This document shows positions 60,064 through 64,000 of a stretch of DNA of 64,000 nt, in pieces. This DNA comes from Furfurilactobacillus entadae (lineage in GTDB: Bacteria > Bacillota > Bacilli > Lactobacillales > Lactobacillaceae). The stretch lies in NCBI RefSeq assembly GCF_045862745.1, contig NZ_BQXN01000002.1, forward strand, positions 83,610 to 147,609, read 5' to 3'. A program made the translations under genes and the position numbers. The notes under the pieces are model-generated. The model worked only from the letters and a program-made list of their open reading frames with translations. It did not search any database and had not been told where the DNA came from. How positions within the stretch are numbered: the stretch's first letter is position 1; each line of letters begins with the position of its first letter.

Positions 60064-60829
60064 TGTGTTAGCAATTTTACTTTTTTTAGCGATGTGGGCT
60101 GTCGGTGGTAAGCAGGGGGCGATTGCCTTTTTAAGTTTAGGGATTAATTTTGGTTTGCTCTTTTTAACCATTGTTTTGGTGCAATTTCACTTACCGCCAC
60201 TCCCCGTTACGTTGGTGGCCGGGACGGTGATCCTTGCTGTCACAATCTTTTTTGGAAACGATGACGACAATAGCACCACAACGGCATTTTATGCGGCCGT
60301 TGTGGTGATGCTAGTGCTACTATTACTGATCATTCCTGTCGAACACTGGGCTCAGGTGGCCGGCTTCGGGGATGAAGATAGTGAAGATTTAGAGGGAATG
60401 TCGCTCTACATTGGGATTTCGTTTCTAAAGGTTGAAATCTGTACCGTGGTGCTCAGCACGTTGGGCGCAATTGCTGAAGCAGCCATGGCCATTTCCGCGG
60501 GCTTAAGTGAGATCGAGGAACAACAACCCACCATTACCGGGCGGCGCCTGTTTGGTGACGGTCTGAACGTCGGTAAACAAATCATCGGGACAACGTTGAA
60601 TACACTGTTCTTTGGTTTCTTCGGGGGCTTTTTGGCGCTGTTCATTTGGTTTGTCGGCCTCCATTATTCAATTGGCCAGGTCTTTAACGATAAGGTGTTC
60701 GCGGCGGAACTCATTATGGTTTTACTGTCATTCATGGGCGTCCTGGTAACGGTCCCCGTAACGGCCGGTGTTGCGAGCTGGCGGTGGCACCAGCATGCCG
60801 TAAAAATGCAAGATCTGGAAAATAAGTAA
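60050..60829 (+). CDS. YibE/F family membrane protein
   Basis: A 259-residue protein of the same family without the extracellular domain, with about seven helices. It repeats the conserved cores STLGAIAEAAMAISAGLSEI and FGDGLNVGKQIIGTTLNTLFFGFFGG. The two cores align with those of the upstream protein, so the pair probably forms a hetero-oligomer of an uncharacterised transporter. Coupled by a 14-base overlap. No terminator separates it from rapZ. Confidence 0.85.
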   Translation: MTTFSVLAILLFLAMWAVGGKQGAIAFLSLGINFGLLFLTIVLVQFHLPPLPVTLVAGTVILAVTIFFGNDDDNSTTTAFYAAVVVMLVLLLLIIPVEHWAQVAGFGDEDSEDLEGMSLYIGISFLKVEICTVVLSTLGAIAEAAMAISAGLSEIEEQQPTITGRRLFGDGLNVGKQIIGTTLNTLFFGFFGGFLALFIWFVGLHYSIGQVFNDKVFAAELIMVLLSFMGVLVTVPVTAGVASWRWHQHAVKMQDLENK

Positions 60830-60858
60830 GTAAAAGTCATAAAATGACACACCCGGTA

Positions 60859-60867
60859 TGTTATACT
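60859..60867 (+). promoter_or_regulatory. Extended -10 of rapZ-yvcK-whiA
   Basis: TGT followed by TATACT, 31 bases before rapZ; the -35 region is weak. Confidence 0.55.
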
Positions 60868-60898
60868 GATTCGTGACGAAACAAAGGAGAAGTGGACG

Positions 60899-61789
60899 AT
60901 GACACAACAACTGGACTTGGTAATTATTACTGGAATGAGTGGCGCGGGGAAAACTGTGGCAATGCAGAGTTTTGAAGACCTCGGCTATTTTGTGATGGAC
61001 AACATGCCCCCCAAATTATTACCCAAGTTTTGGGAACTTGTGCGTCAGTCCGGAAAGGTTCATAAGGTCGCACTGGTCGTGGACCTGCGCTCTCGTGAAT
61101 TTTTTGATGACCTACAGGAAATGCTGGCGATCTCCAGCAGCACAGGCTCGGTAAAGACCTCGGTGCTCTTTCTTGATGCGTCTGATGGCGAACTGGTGGC
61201 GCGGTATAAAGAAACGCGGCGTGCTCATCCGTTAGCAATGGACGGCCGGGTTTTGGACGGCATCCACCAAGAACGCGCGTTGCTTTCTGAAATGAAGGCG
61301 CGGGCAGAATATGTCATTAACACGGATGACCTCACCCCGCGGCAACTTCGTGAGGAGATCTTTTCTCAGTATGCTGAAAAGGACGATCAGGCCACAGAGT
61401 TTCACATTGAAGTGCTGTCTTTTGGGTATAAATATGGCTTGCCAATTGACGCTGATGTAGTGATGGATGTGCGGTTCTTACCGAACCCGTATTACATTGA
61501 CACCTTGAAGAACCTGACCGGAAAAGATCAGGCCGTTGCTGATTACGTTATGAAACAACCGGCAACAGAATCCTTCTACACCCATTTTTTGGAGCTGCTT
61601 CAATTGATCATGCCCGGTTATGAACGTGAAGGGAAGAGTAGCTTGACGGTTGCAATTGGATGTACGGGTGGTCAACACCGGTCAGTTGCGATTGCTGAAC
61701 GTTTGAGCCATGACTTAGCGGCGGATTACCGGGTCAACATTAGCCATCGTGACATTGATAAGCGAAAGGAAACGGTGAATCGGTCATGA
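60899..61789 (+). CDS. rapZ: RNase adapter protein RapZ (YvcJ)
   Basis: A 296-residue P-loop protein with GMSGAGKT at 12-19 and the conserved C-terminal domain (FGYKYGLPIDADVVMDVRFLPNPYY, GCTGGQHRSVAIAERL). In E. coli RapZ binds sRNA GlmZ; in firmicutes YvcJ hydrolyses nucleotides and affects competence and cell-wall metabolism, but a target RNA is not known. AAAGGAG lies before the start. Overlaps yvcK by four bases. Confidence 0.95.
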   Translation: MTQQLDLVIITGMSGAGKTVAMQSFEDLGYFVMDNMPPKLLPKFWELVRQSGKVHKVALVVDLRSREFFDDLQEMLAISSSTGSVKTSVLFLDASDGELVARYKETRRAHPLAMDGRVLDGIHQERALLSEMKARAEYVINTDDLTPRQLREEIFSQYAEKDDQATEFHIEVLSFGYKYGLPIDADVVMDVRFLPNPYYIDTLKNLTGKDQAVADYVMKQPATESFYTHFLELLQLIMPGYEREGKSSLTVAIGCTGGQHRSVAIAERLSHDLAADYRVNISHRDIDKRKETVNRS

Positions 61790-62787
61790 AATCTGCTGAA
61801 AAAAGACGGCCCCGGGTCGTCGTGATCGGTGGTGGAACTGGCTTACCCGTTGTGCTGAACTCACTCCACAACCAAGACGTCGATGTTACCGCCGTGGTGA
61901 CGGTCGCTGATGATGGCGGCTCGTCTGGTATCATTCGCAATTACATTAACGTGGTGCCGCCTGGAGACATTCGAAATGTCATGGTTTCGTTATCACAGCT
62001 GTCACCCGTTGAACTGGCAGTCTTTCAATACCGGTTTGGGGCAAGCGATAACTTCTTTTCTGGTCACGCGATTGGAAACTTGATCATCGCGGCATTGACG
62101 GAAATGGACCACGGGGTGTTTGACGCGGTTCAGGAATTGTCCAAAATGATGCGGGTGGACGGACACGTTTATCCGGTGGCAAACGAACCACTGGTATTAC
62201 ACGCAACGTTTACAGACGGGACATCGTTGGCTGGTGAAGCAGAGATTACCGCTGCTCATAAACAGATCAAACGGGTGTGGGTCACGCCACAGCCGGATGC
62301 AGCTGAAGCAGTGGCGACGGCCATGCCAGCAGTTGTTGACGCCATCATGGGCGCGGACATGATTGTCTTGGGCCCTGGAAGCCTGTTCACTAGCATTCTG
62401 CCGAACCTCATGGTCAGTAACGTCGGTGAGGCGATGCGGCAGACCAAAGCGGAAGTTGTGTACATTTGTAACATCATGACGCAAAAGGGTGAAACGGACG
62501 GGTTTACGGATGCTGATCACGTGCAGGTGATCGATGATCATTTGGACGCGCACGTCGTTGATACCGTGTTGGTTAACACTGCAACGGTGCCGGAAGATTA
62601 TATGGATTGGAAACGCTGGAACGAGGTCTCAACGCAAGTAACGGCAAACCCAGCCGGCTTGACGGCGTTAGAAGCCCACGCCATTCGGGCTAACCTGCTG
62701 GAATTGCGGGATGCCGGTGCGTTTCACGATGGTCACAAAGTGGTGGCCGAGCTAATGAAAATGTTGGCTGATAAACAATTAGATTAA
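61786..62787 (+). CDS. yvcK: Gluconeogenesis/cell-shape factor YvcK
   Basis: A 333-residue CofD-like (2-phospho-L-lactate transferase fold) protein. GGGTGLPVVLNSL near the start, VADDGGSSG, and PPGDIRN are the family motifs. YvcK binds UDP-sugars and is needed for cell shape under gluconeogenic growth in Bacillus. It is the middle gene of the conserved rapZ-yvcK-whiA unit. Confidence 0.95.
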   Translation: MKSAEKRRPRVVVIGGGTGLPVVLNSLHNQDVDVTAVVTVADDGGSSGIIRNYINVVPPGDIRNVMVSLSQLSPVELAVFQYRFGASDNFFSGHAIGNLIIAALTEMDHGVFDAVQELSKMMRVDGHVYPVANEPLVLHATFTDGTSLAGEAEITAAHKQIKRVWVTPQPDAAEAVATAMPAVVDAIMGADMIVLGPGSLFTSILPNLMVSNVGEAMRQTKAEVVYICNIMTQKGETDGFTDADHVQVIDDHLDAHVVDTVLVNTATVPEDYMDWKRWNEVSTQVTANPAGLTALEAHAIRANLLELRDAGAFHDGHKVVAELMKMLADKQLD

Positions 62788-62800
62788 AGGGGGCGCACAC

Positions 62801-63751
62801 ATGTCATATGCAAGTGACGTCAAAAAAGAATTGACGGGACTTCGCGTCCACGAGGCAAACGGAAAGGCCGAACTGATGGCCTTGATCCGGATGAACGGCG
62901 CGGTTAGCATCGTTAACCACGCGTTCATTTTGAACGTTCAAACGGAAAATCCTGCGATTGCGCGGCGGATCTACACCTTGCTCAAGCAATTTTACCGGTT
63001 GGAAGCAGAATTAATTGTCCGTAAAAACGTTAAGTTAAAGAAAAATAATATGTATGTCGTTCGGTTAAAGACTGGGACACAGCAGGTGCTGAAGGATCTT
63101 CATATCATGGGCGACCTTGGGATTGAAGCAGTTGTTCCTGATGGCATCTTGACGGATGACAGTGAAGTCCGGTCGTACATTCGGGGGGCCTTTTTGGCTG
63201 GTGGTTCCGTTAATAATCCGGATACAAGCCGGTATCACCTTGAAGTTTATTCACTGTATGAAGAACAGAACCAACAGATTTGTGAATTTATGAATCGCTA
63301 CGGCCTCAATGCCCGGATGACCAACCGACGGAGCGGATACATCACGTACCTCAAAGAAGGCGAAAAAATTGCCGACTTTTTGACGTTGATTGGTGCCACA
63401 AACGCCATGCTGAAGTTTGAAGATGTGCGGATCATGCGCGATATGCGAAATTCAGTCAACCGGTTGGTGAACTGCGAAACGGCGAACATGGAAAAGGTGG
63501 CCTCCGCCAGTTCCCATCAAATTGAGAACATTGAGTACATTCAGTCACGGGTTGGCTTGAGTCAACTACCTGAAAAACTTCAGGCCATGGCTGAAACCCG
63601 GTTAGCTAACCGGGAAATTAGTTTGAAGGAACTGGGCGATCTGGTGCCCGGTGGCCCGATTTCTAAGTCCGGGGTTAACCACCGTTTACGGAAAATCAAT
63701 GAATTTGCTGATAAGTTGCGCGAAGGCGGCGACGCCAGCGTGTCCGCTTAA
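62801..63751 (+). CDS. whiA: DNA-binding protein WhiA
   Basis: A 316-residue protein with an N-terminal LAGLIDADG-like homing-endonuclease fold lacking catalytic acids (RGAFLAGGSVNNPDTSRYHLEV) and a C-terminal helix-turn-helix (LGDLVPGGPISKSGVNHRLRKINE). In firmicutes it affects cell division and chromosome segregation. AGGGGGCG precedes the ATG. In related genomes clpP usually follows; here an IS3-family element begins about 35 bases after the stop. Confidence 0.96.
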   Translation: MSYASDVKKELTGLRVHEANGKAELMALIRMNGAVSIVNHAFILNVQTENPAIARRIYTLLKQFYRLEAELIVRKNVKLKKNNMYVVRLKTGTQQVLKDLHIMGDLGIEAVVPDGILTDDSEVRSYIRGAFLAGGSVNNPDTSRYHLEVYSLYEEQNQQICEFMNRYGLNARMTNRRSGYITYLKEGEKIADFLTLIGATNAMLKFEDVRIMRDMRNSVNRLVNCETANMEKVASASSHQIENIEYIQSRVGLSQLPEKLQAMAETRLANREISLKELGDLVPGGPISKSGVNHRLRKINEFADKLREGGDASVSA

Positions 63752-63786
63752 TACATTAAAAAAAGAAGCATCCACCATCTTATCTG

Positions 63787-64000
63787 TGTGACGTTTACCC
63801 AAAAAGTTGGAACTAAATAGTTTTGTTAATTAGGCAGTTAATTGCCGCTCGAAATCGAGTGGTGATTGACCGCCTAATTTTATTTGAATTCGCTTCTGAT
63901 TGTAATAATTAATCCAGGAATTGATTGCTTTGGTTAGCTCTGAGGCGTTTGCGTATTGCTGTAAACTACCAATTTCAACTTTTAATTTACCAAAGACAGT
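63787..64000 (-). mobile_element. IS3-family insertion sequence, partial
   Basis: The window's right edge lies inside an insertion sequence. The boundary near 63787 is estimated from the end of the conserved chromosomal stretch after whiA and from TGTGTGACGTTTACCC, which looks like a terminal inverted repeat (TG end). The other end and any target duplication are outside the window. Confidence 0.75.
63830..64000 (-). CDS. IS3-family transposase OrfB, C-terminal fragment
   Basis: Fifty-six codons and a stop on the minus strand; the gene begins beyond the window. The translation contains TVFGKLKVEIG, then INSWINYYNQKRIQIKLGG and SPLDFERQL, the well-known end of the DDE integrase of the IS3 family (the segment after the catalytic glutamate: YNxKRIQxKLGGxSP). 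It is too short for the reading-frame size usually reported, but the frame is uninterrupted. Subgroup assignment (IS150-like) is only a guess. Confidence 0.85.
   Translation of the reverse strand, partial: TVFGKLKVEIGSLQQYANASELTKAINSWINYYNQKRIQIKLGGQSPLDFERQLTA

Overview
The window looks like a chromosome segment of a low-to-moderate GC Gram-positive bacterium of the family Lactobacillaceae (a lactobacillus in the broad sense). The evidence is the gene content and order (dnaX-ybaB-recR-yaaL, tmk-darA-holB-yabA-rsmI, tsaB-rimI-tsaD-ydiF-rex-groESL, comFA-comFC-hpf-secA-prfB-phoPR-pst-phoU, hprK-lgt-gpsA-galU-trxB-pgcA, uvrBA, rapZ-yvcK-whiA), heavy use of the arginine codon CGG, a small bacterial SRP RNA, a CIRCE element before groES, a long-form HPF and a class Ib ribonucleotide reductase. 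Genus and species cannot be fixed from the sequence alone. Most of the window is conserved core genome. The first ~900 bases are visibly more AT-rich and are the end of a polysaccharide flippase gene; the last ~215 bases are the end of an IS3-family insertion sequence.

Layout. 1-1.6 kb: truncated Wzx-type flippase converging on a LOG-family hydrolase. 1.7-5.2 kb: nrdHEF on the minus strand behind two NrdR boxes spaced 32 bp. 5.4-9.9 kb: methyltransferase, tadA, SRP RNA, then dnaX-ybaB-recR-yaaL. 9.9-12.5 kb: a self-contained capsule-type tyrosine phosphoregulatory trio (wzd-wze-wzb) with its own promoter and terminator, sitting between yaaL and tmk. 12.6-16.8 kb: tmk-darA-holB-yabA-rsmI and an acyl-ACP thioesterase. 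16.9-20.9 kb: galE, then the t6A/ribosomal acetylation genes tsaB-rimI-rimI-tsaD. 20.9-26.1 kb: ABC-F factor, rex, groES-groEL. 26.3-31.8 kb: KimA-like potassium importer with a hairpin leader, YigZ, comFA, a comFC whose 3' end is frameshifted, and hpf with a folded leader. 32-35.7 kb: secA and prfB (with the classic +1 recoding site). 35.8-43.1 kb: phoP-phoR, then pstS-pstC-pstA-pstB-pstB-phoU behind TTTACA repeats. 43.3-50.9 kb: PspC and YvlD membrane proteins, hprK-lgt-gpsA-galU, trxB, pgcA. 51-52 kb: a LytTR regulator overlapping a four-helix DUF3021 membrane protein. 52.1-57.2 kb: uvrB-uvrA behind a LexA-like box. 57.4-60.8 kb: amino-acid permease and two YibE/F membrane proteins. 60.9-63.8 kb: rapZ-yvcK-whiA, followed by the insertion sequence.

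The most unusual places are: the comFC frameshift, where the missing one-base register would restore the expected ending; the strongly folded hpf leader; the orphan wzd-wze-wzb trio; the LytTR/DUF3021 pair with a candidate operator; the terminator-like hairpin in the kimA leader; a PstS without a lipobox cysteine; and an IS3 insertion that seems to have cut the whiA terminator in half. I saw no tRNA or rRNA genes, no CRISPR array, no prophage and no convincing wholly new defence or mobile system.
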